Below are positions 1 to 8,776 of a stretch of DNA of 64,000 nt, in pieces. The notes under the pieces were generated by a model. The model was not told the DNA's origin. It saw only the letters and a program-made list of their open reading frames with translations, and ran no database searches. Source of the DNA: Hyphomicrobiales bacterium (GTDB lineage: Bacteria; Pseudomonadota; Alphaproteobacteria; Rhizobiales; Methyloligellaceae). Both the position numbers and the translations under genes were made by a program. The stretch's first letter is position 1; each line of letters begins with the position of its first letter. The stretch is taken from NCBI GenBank assembly GCA_003228955.1, contig QIGN01000165.1:1-64000 (forward strand), given 5' to 3'.

Positions 1-314
1 CATCCTTCAATGGCTCGCTCGCCTATGCGCCCCCGCTGGCCGCACTGGTGATCGTGGGAACCCTGCTCCACCGGCGCAAACATGGCGCGACCGACTGGGT
101 GCTGTCGGCCATGTGCGTTTTCACGGTGTCGCTCGTTTTGCGCACCCTCGATGGCTGGCCGGCGGCGGTTCCACTCGGGTGCATGGTCCGCGAGATGGGC
201 GGGCAGACAATTGCCATCGGCACGCATCCGCTGTGGCACATTCTCAACGCCGTGACGCTCTATCTGCTGCTGCGAGCCCTGATTGAATACCCGCCTGTCC
301 CAAAACGCGGCTGA
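1..314 (+). CDS. Ceramidase-like membrane protein, C-terminal part (5' end outside window)
   Basis: The reading frame is open from the left window edge (codons in phase with position 3) to a TGA at 312-314, so about 103 C-terminal residues are visible. They alternate hydrophobic segments with short polar loops. The end contains G-T-H-P-L-W-H followed by a leucine-rich helix, which resembles the last histidine-bearing transmembrane segment of bacterial alkaline-ceramidase-family proteins (multi-pass enzymes with metal-binding histidines). Function is inferred from this short C-terminal motif only. Another small multi-pass membrane protein cannot be excluded. No terminator with a T-run follows; a 6-bp hairpin overlaps the stop codon. 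Confidence 0.55.
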   Translation, partial: SFNGSLAYAPPLAALVIVGTLLHRRKHGATDWVLSAMCVFTVSLVLRTLDGWPAAVPLGCMVREMGGQTIAIGTHPLWHILNAVTLYLLLRALIEYPPVPKRG

Positions 315-462
315 CGCGTTGATCCGAATTTCCCGCGCCCTTTGAACCTTTCACCGCCCTCGCGCGACCAACGGGTATACGGGCGGTGCAATGGCCACAC
401 GCACATATGACATGGGCCTTACGGGCCGCCCTCCATCAACCCCGAACCCTTTGGAGGGTAAC

Positions 463-2700
463 ATGTTGAAGAAATTTGCAAAATTAGCACTGATGTCCAC
501 GGCTTTGATGCTGAGCAGCGTCGGCGCGCATGCTGACAAGGCAAAGCTGAAGGAATTCATTTTCGACGTCAAAAGCGCATGGACGACACTCCATGTTACT
601 TCGAGCGACGGCGAGAAATGGGACAAACTGAAACCCGGAAATGTGAAGTTCTGGGCGCATATGAAGCTCGATACCAAATGGCCGGGTAAAGTAGACCAAG
701 TAGCAGTGGTTTTGGGGAAATGTACCGGAGCCGCTTGTAAGTCATTCCCGCTCTTGTGGAGTGAAAATGTCAATCAGCGCGACTATAATCACCAGCGCAA
801 TTTCTCGGTTCCCACCGGTCTGATTACGGACACGACCCCCGGCCTGGCTCTCAAGGGCCAGCAGATCATTGAGAAATGCAATCAGAATTTGACAGCGGCC
901 GGGGCCACGAAAAGCAATAGCTTCCAGCATGTTTTCGAAACTACATTTGTCGCCGGTACCACAAAAAGGGACCTGGGCAAGATAGGTCCCGCCCAAGCCT
1001 ACGACGAATTTCCATTTTTTCCCGTCGATATCGATCATTCGAAATCGGGCGAATTCACAGTCAATGTGGTTTGCGACCCATATGTGCAAAGGACCGCTGA
1101 AGATCTCAAATTCGACCCCGGCGAGTTCAAGGTGAAGGACATCAAGCTGTTCCTGTCGACATACTCCAATGCCATCACCAAGCCCAATTCGGCCACGACC
1201 TGCAAGAAGGGCCAGATAAAGGTTCGCCTCACGGCCAGCAAGGCCGGGCCGGCCAAGTTCAAGCTGTGGACCAAGATCGGCAATAGCGCCATGACAAGCA
1301 AGGTCATTGACGCCTGGGCGTCTTTTGACGGCAATAGCGGTTACGAGGCCGAATATGTGGAATGGGTCTCGGTCAAGACGACCTTCATGCAGGTCAAGGC
1401 CGAGGAAATGGTCAGCGCCTTCGGGAAATCAACGCCCTGGGAAGACATTACGCTCTATTGCAAAAGCGGCGGCGGTCTGGCGAGCGACACCTCGACGCAG
1501 GATGAGCCGCTTCTGCCCCCCGCGAAATATGACGGCAAGCTGACCATCGCCAACGCGCCGAATGCGAAGCGCGACCGGTGCCCGCGTCAGGGTCAGGTCG
1601 CGTTCCAGATCAACTCCAGCAGCGGCACTCCCGTTTCCTATCGCCTCGACGAAAGCAACGGGCAGTCGTGGACGGGCACCTTGCAGATGTTCCCCAGTCC
1701 CTTTGGACCGGCCAAATATCGCGGCGTCGGCGTGAAAACATTCGATGTCTCGAAGACGGGAAACATCACTTTTGCGCTGAAGCGCGTAAAGGACAACAAG
1801 GCCTATGTGCTGGACTTCCGCGCCAAGCAGTTCATCTGCAAAACGCTTGCCGTGAACACCGGCTCTGACAATCTGGTGCAGGACACCAATCGGGACGAGC
1901 CGGCTATTCCCCCCGCGAAATATGACGGCAAGCTGACCATCGCCAACGCGCCGAACGCGAAGCGCTACCAGTGCCCGCGTCAGGGTCAGGTCGCGTTCAG
2001 GATCAACTCCAGCAGCGGCACTCCCGTTTCCTATCTCCTCGATGGCAGCGACGGGCAGTCGTGGACGGGCATCTTGCAGATGTTCCCCAGTCCCTTTGGA
2101 CCGGCCAAATATCGCGGCGTCGGCGTGAAGACATTCGATGTCTCGAAGACGGGAAATGTTACCTTTGCGCTGAAGCGCGTAAAGGGCGGCAAGGCCTATG
2201 TGCTGGACTTCCGCGCAAAGCAGTTCATCTGCAAAACGCCTGCTGTGGAAACCGGCGCGAATGACATCAAGGTCGCGCCGCGGCCCAACACCGGCGAAAC
2301 CCGTGTTCCCGCGACGCTGGTTCCCAATGCGGTGGACAAGGCGAAGGCCGATGCCGCCAGGCGCCGCCTTGAAGCGGCGAAGAAGACCGCGGAAGCAAAG
2401 CGCAAGCGCGAAGCCGCCGCCGCCAAAGCCCTCAAGGTGAAGGTCGCCAGGGATGCGGCCATTGCCAAGCGCAAGGCTGATGCGGCCAGGGCCCGCAAGC
2501 TGAAGGCCGCCAGGGATGCCGCCATCGCCAAGCGCAAGCGCGATGCCTGGAAGAAGGCTGCCGCACTGCTCAAGTTCCAAAAGTTGACGGCGAACGGTAC
2601 GGCCATTGCCAAGCGCAAGGCTGGTGCCGCGGCCAACAGGCGTGCCGCGCCGAGCAGTGTCGGCGCCGCGACGCAAAGGCGGGTCATTCGCCGGCGTTAA
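463..2700 (+). CDS. Exported protein with two tandem domain copies and a Lys/Arg/Ala-rich coiled-coil tail, function unknown
   Basis: The frame is open from 391, but ATG 463 is preferred: GGAGGG lies 453-458, and the protein then starts with a typical signal peptide ending near A-H-A at residue 24. About 745 residues. The first ~340 residues contain scattered cysteine pairs and match no family I recognise. Residues ~347-464 and ~478-595 are two near-identical copies of one domain (spacing 131 residues). The last ~125 residues are almost entirely Lys, Arg and Ala with heptad-like periodicity, resembling the helical stalk of TolA-type proteins or a nucleic-acid-binding tail. It is followed by a good terminator and appears monocistronic. 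The signal peptide and duplication are clear; location (periplasm or envelope) is inferred, and the function is unknown. Confidence 0.85.
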   Translation: MLKKFAKLALMSTALMLSSVGAHADKAKLKEFIFDVKSAWTTLHVTSSDGEKWDKLKPGNVKFWAHMKLDTKWPGKVDQVAVVLGKCTGAACKSFPLLWSENVNQRDYNHQRNFSVPTGLITDTTPGLALKGQQIIEKCNQNLTAAGATKSNSFQHVFETTFVAGTTKRDLGKIGPAQAYDEFPFFPVDIDHSKSGEFTVNVVCDPYVQRTAEDLKFDPGEFKVKDIKLFLSTYSNAITKPNSATTCKKGQIKVRLTASKAGPAKFKLWTKIGNSAMTSKVIDAWASFDGNSGYEAEYVEWVSVKTTFMQVKAEEMVSAFGKSTPWEDITLYCKSGGGLASDTSTQDEPLLPPAKYDGKLTIANAPNAKRDRCPRQGQVAFQINSSSGTPVSYRLDESNGQSWTGTLQMFPSPFGPAKYRGVGVKTFDVSKTGNITFALKRVKDNKAYVLDFRAKQFICKTLAVNTGSDNLVQDTNRDEPAIPPAKYDGKLTIANAPNAKRYQCPRQGQVAFRINSSSGTPVSYLLDGSDGQSWTGILQMFPSPFGPAKYRGVGVKTFDVSKTGNVTFALKRVKGGKAYVLDFRAKQFICKTPAVETGANDIKVAPRPNTGETRVPATLVPNAVDKAKADAARRRLEAAKKTAEAKRKREAAAAKALKVKVARDAAIAKRKADAARARKLKAARDAAIAKRKRDAWKKAAALLKFQKLTANGTAIAKRKAGAAANRRAAPSSVGAATQRRVIRRR
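1501..2248 (+). repeat. Tandem intragenic duplication, two ~355-bp copies at 393-bp offset
   Basis: Copy 1 spans 1501-1855 and copy 2 spans 1894-2248. Long stretches are identical at DNA level, including third codon positions, so the duplication is recent or kept uniform by gene conversion. Both copies start with Asp-Glu-Pro and end with a Phe-Ile-Cys-Lys-Thr segment. A short divergent linker (1856-1893) separates them. Confidence 0.95.
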
Positions 2701-2725
2701 ACCCGCCAGCCGCGACCGCAAAAAG

Positions 2726-2755
2726 AAGCGCGTCCCTTACGGGGCGCGCTTTTTT
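2726..2755 (+). terminator. Rho-independent terminator after the duplicated-domain gene
   Basis: The arm AAGCGCGTCCC (2726-2736) pairs with GGGGCGCGCTT (2741-2751) around a TTAC loop, with one G.T wobble, and a T-run follows. It lies 26 bp after the stop codon at 2700. Confidence 0.85.
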
Positions 2756-2812
2756 GTGTGTGGGTTATTGCCGGTTCGTCTTCTTGCTATCCGCAAACCG
2801 GCCCTTCTTCCT

Positions 2813-2875
2813 CGTCATTCCCGCTCCCCCACCGTCATTCCCGCTCCTCCATCGTCATTCCCGCGAAGGCGGGAA
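2813..2875 (+). repeat. Three direct copies of a CGTCATTCCCGC repeat, left flank of the GIY-YIG remnant
   Basis: CGTCATTCCCGC begins at 2813, 2833 and 2853, an exact 20-bp period. The last copy runs into a hairpin, TTCCCGC (2858-2864) with GCGGGAA (2869-2875). The repeat faces an inverted set of three at 3211-3262 on the other side of the small nuclease gene. Confidence 0.85.
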
Positions 2876-2893
2876 CCCATTAGAGTGGTTGCC

Positions 2894-3183
2894 ATGGACA
2901 AAAACCCCTGCGTCTACATGCTCGCAAGTGGCCGGAACGGGACGCTCTATATCGGGTGACAAGCAATCTGCCGCAGCGCATCGCGCAGCATAAAGCAGGG
3001 AAGATAGATGGTTTCGCCAAGAAATACGGCGTGAACATGCTCGTCTGGTACGAGCCCCACGAGACCATGGAAAGCGCCATTGTCCAGGAAAAGCGGATGA
3101 AAAAATGGAACCGCGCCTGGAAAGTCCGCCTGATTTTGAACGGCAACCCGGAATGGCGGGACCTCGCGGGCGAGTTGTGGTGA
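2894..3183 (+). pseudogene. GIY-YIG nuclease family protein, frameshifted
   Basis: ATG 2894 opens a frame with the GIY-like V-Y-M-L and YIG-like T-L-Y-I-G motifs, which stops at TGA 2957-2959. The rest of the domain, including the Trp-Tyr-Glu and K-R-M-K-K-W-N-R-A-W-K segments typical of small single-domain GIY-YIG (YhbQ/UPF0213-like) proteins, continues in the next frame to TGA at 3183. One missing G in the GGG run at 2955-2957 explains the break: with GGGG the reading would be Ile-Gly-Val-Thr-Ser. The intact protein would be ~96 residues. It may be a true pseudogene or a homopolymer sequencing error. Inverted repeats flank it, suggesting it moved as a unit. Confidence 0.85.
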
Positions 3184-3210
3184 GATTCACAATTGAGTTT
3201 CCGCCTTCGC

Positions 3211-3262
3211 GGGTATGACGGATGAGAGTGCGGGAATGACGAAGGTGTGCGCAGGAATGACG
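3211..3262 (-). repeat. Three inverted copies of the CGTCATTCC repeat, right flank of the GIY-YIG remnant
   Basis: ATGACG-ending copies finish at 3220, 3241 and 3262 (21-bp period); the second and third read GGAATGACG, the reverse complement of the left-flank repeat. Preceding bases 3198-3212 carry a degenerate version of the same hairpin (CCGCCTTCGCGGG). Confidence 0.8.
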
Positions 3263-3288
3263 ACAATGGGCGCTCTTGAGCCCAATTC

Positions 3289-3379
3289 TCAACTACACCC
3301 GCTCGTCCCCCCGCAGGTGTCGCACTTCAGACATGTCCCGTTGCGCACGAGCGTGAAGTTGCCGCACTCGCCGCAGGCC
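3289..3379 (-). other. nrdJ: Out-of-frame C-terminal cysteine tail of nrdJ
   Basis: Just past the nrdJ stop codon, the minus strand encodes in another frame A-C-G-E-C-G-N-F-T-L-V-R-N-G-T-C and then K-C-D-T-C-G-G-T-S-G-C-S, ending at TGA (3289-3291). This is the C-terminal cysteine-rich tail of long NrdJ proteins. In this family such C-terminal cysteines re-reduce the active site. The break lies at the junction G-G-C-T-G-A-G-G-C-C around 3376-3386: one extra base or two missing bases would join the frames. Confidence 0.85.
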
Positions 3380-6300
3380 TCAGCCCTTTACGCGGGCTTC
3401 GAGAATGAGGCTGGATTCGTCGCGTTCGGCGAATCCGGTCAGCGCGGAGCTGGCGGCGGCCGGAGGGGAGAGAACCTCCCCGGCCGCCGCCGCAGCGCCG
3501 AGGCTGCGCGGCTGTGGTGGCAAATTATCGGACGCTAGGGAGGAACTCATGTCTTGGGATACGCCCGATGCAATTGCTCGCGCCGCCACCGCGGTCGCCT
3601 CGGCGGACTGCCCCGCCACCACGGCCAGCTTGTCGAGCTGACCGCGGGTAAAGCCTCGTGAAACATATTGAGCCGCCGTGTCCTGTTGGTTTCTGCCCTC
3701 GTTTTCGCCTGAGCCCATCGCCATGGCGCCGATATCGGAGGGCTCCACATGGGCAAGCTCGTGGCGCCCCAGATAGGAAACGGCCAGTTCACGGAACACA
3801 TAGTCGAGGATCGATGTCGCGTTCTTGATGGCCGCGTTGCCCTGCACCAGCCCGGCAGGCTCGAAGCGCGTGAACGTAAAGGCGTCGACGAATTCCTCCA
3901 GCGGCACGCCATATTGCAGGCCGACGGAGATGGCGATGGCGAAATTGTTCATCATCGCCCGGAAGGCCGCGCCTTCCTTGTGCATGTCGAGGAATATCTC
4001 GCCCAGGCGCCCATCGTCATATTCGCCGGTGCGCAGATAAACCTTGTGGCCGGCGACGACGGCCTTTTGCGTATAGCCCTTGCGCCGTTGCGGCAGACGA
4101 TCACGCTCGACGGTTTCGCGCACCCGCTCGATCACCCGCTCGACGATGCGTTCAGCCACCACTTCGGCGCGCTGAACGGCCGGCTGGCCGGAGGCGATGG
4201 CATCGAGCGCCTCGTCCTGCTCGTCCTCGTCCTGTCCCAGTACCTGTGCGTTCAGGGGCTGGGAGAGTTTCGAGCCGTCGCGGTAAAGCGCATTGGCTTT
4301 CAGCGCCAGCCGCCACGAAAGGGCGTAGGCCTCCTTGCAGTCCTCGATGCCGGCATCGCCCGGCATATTGATGGTTTTCGAGATGGCGCCCGAAACAAAG
4401 GGCTGCGCGGCAGCCATCATGTGAATGTGGCTTGCGGCGCTGAGATAGCGTTTGCCCTTGCGCCCGCAGGGGGAAGCGCAATCGAAGATGGGGAGATGTT
4501 CGTCTTGCAAGCCCGGCGCGCCTTCCAGCGTCATGGCCCCGCAGCAGGCTTCGTTGGCCGCATCGATGTCGGATCTGGAGAATCCAAGTTCGGCAAGCAT
4601 ATCGAAGCCCGGCGCGTCCATGGCGGCGCTGTCGAGACCCAGCGTCTGGACGCAGAATTCTTCGCCAAGCGTCCACTTGTTGAATACGAATTTGATGTCG
4701 AAGGCCGTTTTGAGGGTATCCTCGATCGCCTCGATCTTGTCGTCGCTGAAGTTCTTTTCGCGCAGGGTGGCATGATTGACCCCCGGCGTATCCTTCAGCG
4801 TGCCCAGGCCCACCGCATAGTCGATGATTGCAGTGACGGCGTCCTCGTCATATCCAAGGGTGCGCAGCGCTTCTGGTACGGTGTGGTTTATGATCTTGAA
4901 ATAACCGCCGCCCGCGAGCTTCTTGAATTTCACCAGTGCGAAGTCCGGCTCGATGCCTGTCGTATCGCAATCCATAACCAGCCCGATGGTGCCCGTCGGC
5001 GCGATAACGGAGGCCTGCGCATTGCGGTAGCCATGTTCGCGCCCCAGCTCCAGCGCGCGGTCCCAGGCTCTGGTTGCATGCGCCAGCAGCCTTGCATCGG
5101 GGCAGGAGGCATGATCCAGCGGTACCGGCAGGGTGGAGAGTTTCTCATAGCCATTTGTTTTGCCATGGGCGGCGCGGCGATGATTGCGAATGACGCGCAG
5201 CATGGAGCTCGCATTCTTCTTGTAGCCGGGGAAGGGGCCAAGCTCACCGGCCATCTCCGCTGACGTGGCGTAGGAGACGCCGGTCATCAGCGCAGTGATG
5301 GCGCCGCAGACCGCCCGCCCTTCAACTGAATCGTAAGGGGTGCCCGCGCCCATCAGCAGTCCGCCGATATTGGCGTAGCCAAGGCCCAGCGTGCGGTATT
5401 TGTAGGACAGCTCGGCAATCCGGCGCGAGGGGAACTGGGCCATCAGCACCGAGATTTCCAGCACGATGGTCCACAGCCGCACCGCATGCTCGAATTTCCC
5501 GACATCGAAACTTCCGTCTTTCTCACGGAACATCATCAGGTTGATCGACGCCAGATTGCAGGCGGTGTCGTCGAGAAACATATATTCCGAACAGGGGTTG
5601 GAGGCGCGGATCTCGCCACTGGCTGCACAAGTGTGCCAGTCATTGATGGTGGTGTGGAACTGGATGCCGGGGTCCGCGCAGGCCCATGCGGCGTGGCCAA
5701 TGGTTTCCCACAAATCTCGGGCTGGGATCGTTTCCGCGACCTTGCCATCGGTGCGGTTGATCAGATTCCAGTCGCTTCCCGTTTCAACGGCTTGCAGGAA
5801 TTCATCGCTCACACGCACCGAATTGTTGGAATTCTGGCCCGAAACCGTCAGATAGGCTTCTGAATCCCAATCGGTATCGTAGGTCTGGAAGTCAATCGAC
5901 TCATATCCCTGCCGGGCGAACTGGATTACGCGCTGGACGGAGTTGTCCGGGACCAGCGCCTTGCGCGCCGCACGGATTTCACGTTTCAGCGCGGGGTTCT
6001 TTTTGGGCTCGAAGCAGTCATCGCCATCGGCGTCGCAATTGATGCAGGCGCGCATGACGGCGCTCAGGCGCTCGGCGCAAATCTTCGATCCGGTGACGAG
6101 GGCGGCAACCTTCTGCTCCTCTTTCACCTTCCAGTTGATGTATTTCTCGATATCGGGGTGGTCGACGTCGACGACGACCATCTTTGCCGCGCGCCGCGTG
6201 GTGCCGCCCGACTTGATGGCGCCGGCCGCCCGGTCGCCGATTTTCAGAAAGCTCATCAGGCCTGAGGATTTGCCGCCGCCTGAAAGCGGCTCGTTCTCAC

Positions 6301-7027
6301 CGCGCAGATGCGAGAAATTCGAACCTGTGCCCGAGCCGTATTTGAACAGGCGCGCTTCGCGCACCCACAAATCCATGATGCCGTTCTCGTTCACCAGATC
6401 ATCCTCGATGGACTGGATGAAACAGGCATGGGGCTGGGGGTGTTCGTAGGCGGTTTTGGACGGTTTCAGCTTGCCGGTCTTGTGGTCGACATAGAAATGA
6501 CCCTGGCTCGGACCGTCGATGCCATAGGCCCAATGCAGGCCGGTATTGAACCATTGCGGGGAATTGGGCGCGGCCATCTGCATGGCCAGCATGTAGCGAT
6601 GCTCGTCGAAGAAGGCGCGCGCGTCCTCTTCGGAAGAAAAATAACCGCCCTTCCAGCCCCAATAGGTCCATGTGCCGGCCAGCCGGTCGAACACCTGCCG
6701 GGCGTCGCTCTCACCTGAGCTGCGTTGATCTTCAGGGAGCTTTGCGAGGGCATCCTCGTCGGCCTGCGCGCGCCAGAGCCATGAAGGAACAGTATTTTCC
6801 TCAACCCGTTTCAGGCAGACGGGAACACCCGCCTTGCGGAAATATTTCTGTGCAAGAATATCGGCCGCGACCTGACTCCAATGGGCCGGTACGCAAAATT
6901 TTTCCAGCTTGAAGACGACAGATCCATCGGGGTTGCGTATTTCACTCGCCGTGTCCCGGAACTCGATCGTGTCGTAGGGAGATTTTCCTTCAGTCGTAAA
7001 TTGCCGCTCGATGCGCATCAGTTTCAT
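3380..7027 (-). CDS. nrdJ: Vitamin B12-dependent (class II) ribonucleoside-diphosphate reductase, long form
   Basis: Adenosylcobalamin-dependent ribonucleotide reductase, making deoxyribonucleotides without oxygen dependence. The open frame reaches GTG 7159, but family similarity begins at M-R-I-E-R (7018), so ATG 7027 or 7018 is the likely start. About 1,215 residues visible. Present are the phosphate-binding G-T-G-S-N-F-S loop, the active-site N-P-C-S-E motif near residue 475, an insert with several cysteines near residues 325-335, and a TSCPD-like region near residue 1,000. The frame stops at 3380-3382, about 30 residues early, because the cysteine tail lies in another frame. No second reductase is seen in this window. 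The upstream region has NrdR-box-like sites, so NrdR repression is likely. Confidence 0.95.
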   Translation of the reverse strand: MKLMRIERQFTTEGKSPYDTIEFRDTASEIRNPDGSVVFKLEKFCVPAHWSQVAADILAQKYFRKAGVPVCLKRVEENTVPSWLWRAQADEDALAKLPEDQRSSGESDARQVFDRLAGTWTYWGWKGGYFSSEEDARAFFDEHRYMLAMQMAAPNSPQWFNTGLHWAYGIDGPSQGHFYVDHKTGKLKPSKTAYEHPQPHACFIQSIEDDLVNENGIMDLWVREARLFKYGSGTGSNFSHLRGENEPLSGGGKSSGLMSFLKIGDRAAGAIKSGGTTRRAAKMVVVDVDHPDIEKYINWKVKEEQKVAALVTGSKICAERLSAVMRACINCDADGDDCFEPKKNPALKREIRAARKALVPDNSVQRVIQFARQGYESIDFQTYDTDWDSEAYLTVSGQNSNNSVRVSDEFLQAVETGSDWNLINRTDGKVAETIPARDLWETIGHAAWACADPGIQFHTTINDWHTCAASGEIRASNPCSEYMFLDDTACNLASINLMMFREKDGSFDVGKFEHAVRLWTIVLEISVLMAQFPSRRIAELSYKYRTLGLGYANIGGLLMGAGTPYDSVEGRAVCGAITALMTGVSYATSAEMAGELGPFPGYKKNASSMLRVIRNHRRAAHGKTNGYEKLSTLPVPLDHASCPDARLLAHATRAWDRALELGREHGYRNAQASVIAPTGTIGLVMDCDTTGIEPDFALVKFKKLAGGGYFKIINHTVPEALRTLGYDEDAVTAIIDYAVGLGTLKDTPGVNHATLREKNFSDDKIEAIEDTLKTAFDIKFVFNKWTLGEEFCVQTLGLDSAAMDAPGFDMLAELGFSRSDIDAANEACCGAMTLEGAPGLQDEHLPIFDCASPCGRKGKRYLSAASHIHMMAAAQPFVSGAISKTINMPGDAGIEDCKEAYALSWRLALKANALYRDGSKLSQPLNAQVLGQDEDEQDEALDAIASGQPAVQRAEVVAERIVERVIERVRETVERDRLPQRRKGYTQKAVVAGHKVYLRTGEYDDGRLGEIFLDMHKEGAAFRAMMNNFAIAISVGLQYGVPLEEFVDAFTFTRFEPAGLVQGNAAIKNATSILDYVFRELAVSYLGRHELAHVEPSDIGAMAMGSGENEGRNQQDTAAQYVSRGFTRGQLDKLAVVAGQSAEATAVAARAIASGVSQDMSSSLASDNLPPQPRSLGAAAAAGEVLSPPAAASSALTGFAERDESSLILEARVKG

Positions 7028-7353
7028 CCCCGAAAAATTATCCTGAACCGCGCATGCACGCGCATTCAGGCGGTTGCCGAAAAAGGCCCCTGAATTCTCA
7101 AATTCGACTACATCCCCGTCCGGAGCGTTTGCGCTCTCAGGATTGTTATTTCTTCTCACCGGTCAAATCACCGGTCAAAAACGGCCTGAAACCAGTTGGC
7201 AAAAGCCCTCCCGGAAACCCTTCGCTTTCCCCCTCATTTGAGGAAAAATACTCGGCAAACCGGGAAGCCAATCAACGCAATACCTGCCCGTTCCAAAGGC
7301 TGCCGGATGGTGTTTTCTCAACGAAATGACAAGGTCGTCTGATTCTGCTCATT

Positions 7354-7400
7354 CGTCAAGATGTTGTGATAATAGGGTTAAAGAATGCTATATATAGTGT
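7354..7400 (-). promoter_or_regulatory. Pair of NrdR boxes upstream of nrdJ
   Basis: Bases 7385-7400 read ATGCTATATATAGTGT, 14 of 16 matches to the NrdR box ACACTATATATAGTGT. A weaker second box lies at 7354-7369 (CGTC...TTGTGA), exactly 31 bp away, the three-helical-turn spacing typical of paired NrdR sites. The pair is about 330 bp upstream of the nrdJ start, implying a long leader. Matches are seen directly; regulation is inferred. Confidence 0.75.
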
Positions 7401-7441
7401 TAGCGCGCAAGAACACCCCGCGCGCGCCTTGTGGCGCAAAC

Positions 7442-7640
7442 TGTGGAAAATCTGAGGATAAAGTTGGACTGAACTGAATGAGAAATTCGAGCAAACGAGC
7501 AGCACAACGCGCTTTTTGCATGGAGAGCTTACACCGATTCGAGGCAGCGTAAAGTGAACAGGATGCGTGTAGAAATGTTTTTCGCACCAGCCCGTGGATC
7601 AGCTGAATTCAGGGGATAAGGCGACGATATACGGGGATAA
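7442..7640 (+). promoter_or_regulatory. Cluster of DnaA-box-like sites between nrdJ and the XRE gene
   Basis: Measured against TGTGGATAA: 7442-7450 (TGTGGAAAA) and 7453-7461 (TGAGGATAA) each match 8 of 9 and are 11 bp apart; 7593-7601, 7611-7619 and 7632-7640 match 7 of 9. All five share one orientation. Apart from these and the NrdR boxes, I see no gene in 7028-7829. Confidence 0.4.
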
Positions 7641-7829
7641 ATATCATAGGGTCCGGCCGGGTGGACCGGGCGGCTAAAATCAAGACGTATCCTCGACAGT
7701 TGATTCTGGATGTAGAATTGGCGAAAGCTCCTCCGCATGAGGCAGAATATGTCGTAACCTCTATTAGAACCCTGCCGGGCTGCTGTAACAAAGAAGAGTA
7801 TAGTTGTGGGGTCAAACGGGTCAGGGCGC

Positions 7830-8057
7830 ATGTCGATGAGGCCGCAACAATTTCGCCGGTGGCGCAAATCCCTCGGATTGAAACAGAAAGAAGCCGCCGA
7901 GCTGCTGGGGCTCAAGAAGCGGATGATTCAGTATTATGAAAAGGGAGAGCGGGACGGGAAGTCGATCAAGATACCCAAATATGTGCGCCTGGCGTGCTAT
8001 GCGCTTGGCAAGGGCGTTTATGATTTTGATGGCGAGGGTGCGCGAAAGAAAAAATGA
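7830..8057 (+). CDS. Small XRE-family helix-turn-helix DNA-binding protein
   Basis: 75 residues from ATG 7830 (GTG 7806 in frame upstream; ATG 7836 also possible). Residues ~4-45 form a classic lambda-repressor-like helix-turn-helix: a basic helix with R-R-W-R, then K-Q-K-E-A-A-E-L-L-G, then a recognition helix around K-K-R-M-I-Q-Y-Y-E-K-G. The rest is short and ends in a lysine run, leaving no room for a ligand or dimerisation domain. It probably binds DNA as a small autonomous regulator. It faces away from nrdJ across the region with NrdR-like and DnaA-like sites, so nrdJ or itself are possible targets (inference). The Shine-Dalgarno sequence is weak. Confidence 0.85.
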   Translation: MSMRPQQFRRWRKSLGLKQKEAAELLGLKKRMIQYYEKGERDGKSIKIPKYVRLACYALGKGVYDFDGEGARKKK

Positions 8058-8205
8058 TCTCTTCGCTGTAATGAAATTGCGCAAGGCGCCGGTGTCCTGA
8101 GTGTCTGGACAGGAAGGAGCGAAGCGGTCATATTCCGCCCGCGTAACCAGGGTCGGTACTCAATCAGGTCATACCATTCTGTCTGGCTAGGAGCGGTTGT
8201 TTGCG

Positions 8206-8586
8206 ATGGGAATCTTAAAAGAACTATTTACCTGGTGGACCGGCAACACCCTTGGGACGCGCCTGTTTACATGGCGTAAGGGCCTGCCCGTCGGTGAGGA
8301 TGAACTGGGCAACCGGTATTTCCGGGAGCGGGGCGGCGACAGGCGGTGGGTTATCTATCGCGATCTGGCCGAAGCCTCCAAGGTGCCGCCGGACTGGCAT
8401 GGCTGGCTGCACCACACGGTGGATGTGCCGCCGAGCGAGGAAAAATATTCGCCCCGGCCCTGGCAGAAATCACATAGGCCCAACATGACCGGCACGCCTG
8501 GCGCCTACCGGCCGCGCGGCAGTACTTTGGTTTCCGGCGACAGGCCGCCTGCTACCGGCGATTATGAGCCCTGGAGGCCGGAATAG
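8206..8586 (+). CDS. NDUFA12-family NADH:ubiquinone oxidoreductase accessory subunit
   Basis: 126 residues from ATG 8206, with AGGAGCGG at 8189-8196 (GTG/ATG extensions upstream are not needed). It has the family pattern: an N-terminal W-W-T-G-N-T-L-G-T segment, G-N-R-Y-F-R-E-R, R-R-W-V-I-Y, P-P-D-W-H-G-W-L-H-H, then Y-x-P-R-P-W-Q-K and a C-terminal Tyr-Pro-Trp region. In alphaproteobacteria, homologues are accessory subunits of respiratory complex I, on the matrix-equivalent (cytoplasmic) arm as in mitochondria. It is the first gene of a conserved alphaproteobacterial neighbourhood with DUF2155, aat and acc genes. Confidence 0.92.
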   Translation: MGILKELFTWWTGNTLGTRLFTWRKGLPVGEDELGNRYFRERGGDRRWVIYRDLAEASKVPPDWHGWLHHTVDVPPSEEKYSPRPWQKSHRPNMTGTPGAYRPRGSTLVSGDRPPATGDYEPWRPE

Positions 8587-8776
8587 CGGTAAATGAATTG
8601 AAGCCTTTGCATGGCGGTTTTGGTCTTTGTGTCGCCATTGTCACATTAGACAGATAGGCGGCGCGGACGCCGGGGAAGCGCGGTTGAAAATGATCGCCAC
8701 CCGGCGCCGGATGAAGCAGATAATGACGGCGGGAATGAACGAGGCACAATCCAGCATGTTCGGGCGCGGCGCAGCC

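Noticed and set aside
304-320. Terminator after the ceramidase-like gene
   Set aside because: AACGCG/CGCGTT forms only a 6-bp stem over the stop codon and no T-run follows.
1429-2721. Long minus-strand frame (430 codons) opposite the duplicated-domain gene
   Set aside because: Mirror of a GC-rich gene; its repeats simply reflect the sense duplication, and there is no start signal or family match.
2813-3262. CRISPR array
   Set aside because: The repeats are ~12 bp with 20-21-bp period and no variable spacers of regular length; they flank a gene and are inverted relative to each other.
3268-3283. Terminator after nrdJ
   Set aside because: A short bulged GC hairpin exists, but the minus strand has no T-run after it.
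3749-5263. 504-codon plus-strand frame opposite nrdJ
   Set aside because: Antisense shadow of conserved nrdJ codons; no ribosome site and no recognisable domain.
7028-7380. Cobalamin riboswitch for the B12-dependent reductase
   Set aside because: I looked for the B12 box and the conserved core (GCCACTG-type segments) in the minus-strand leader and did not find them; NrdR-box-like sites are present instead.
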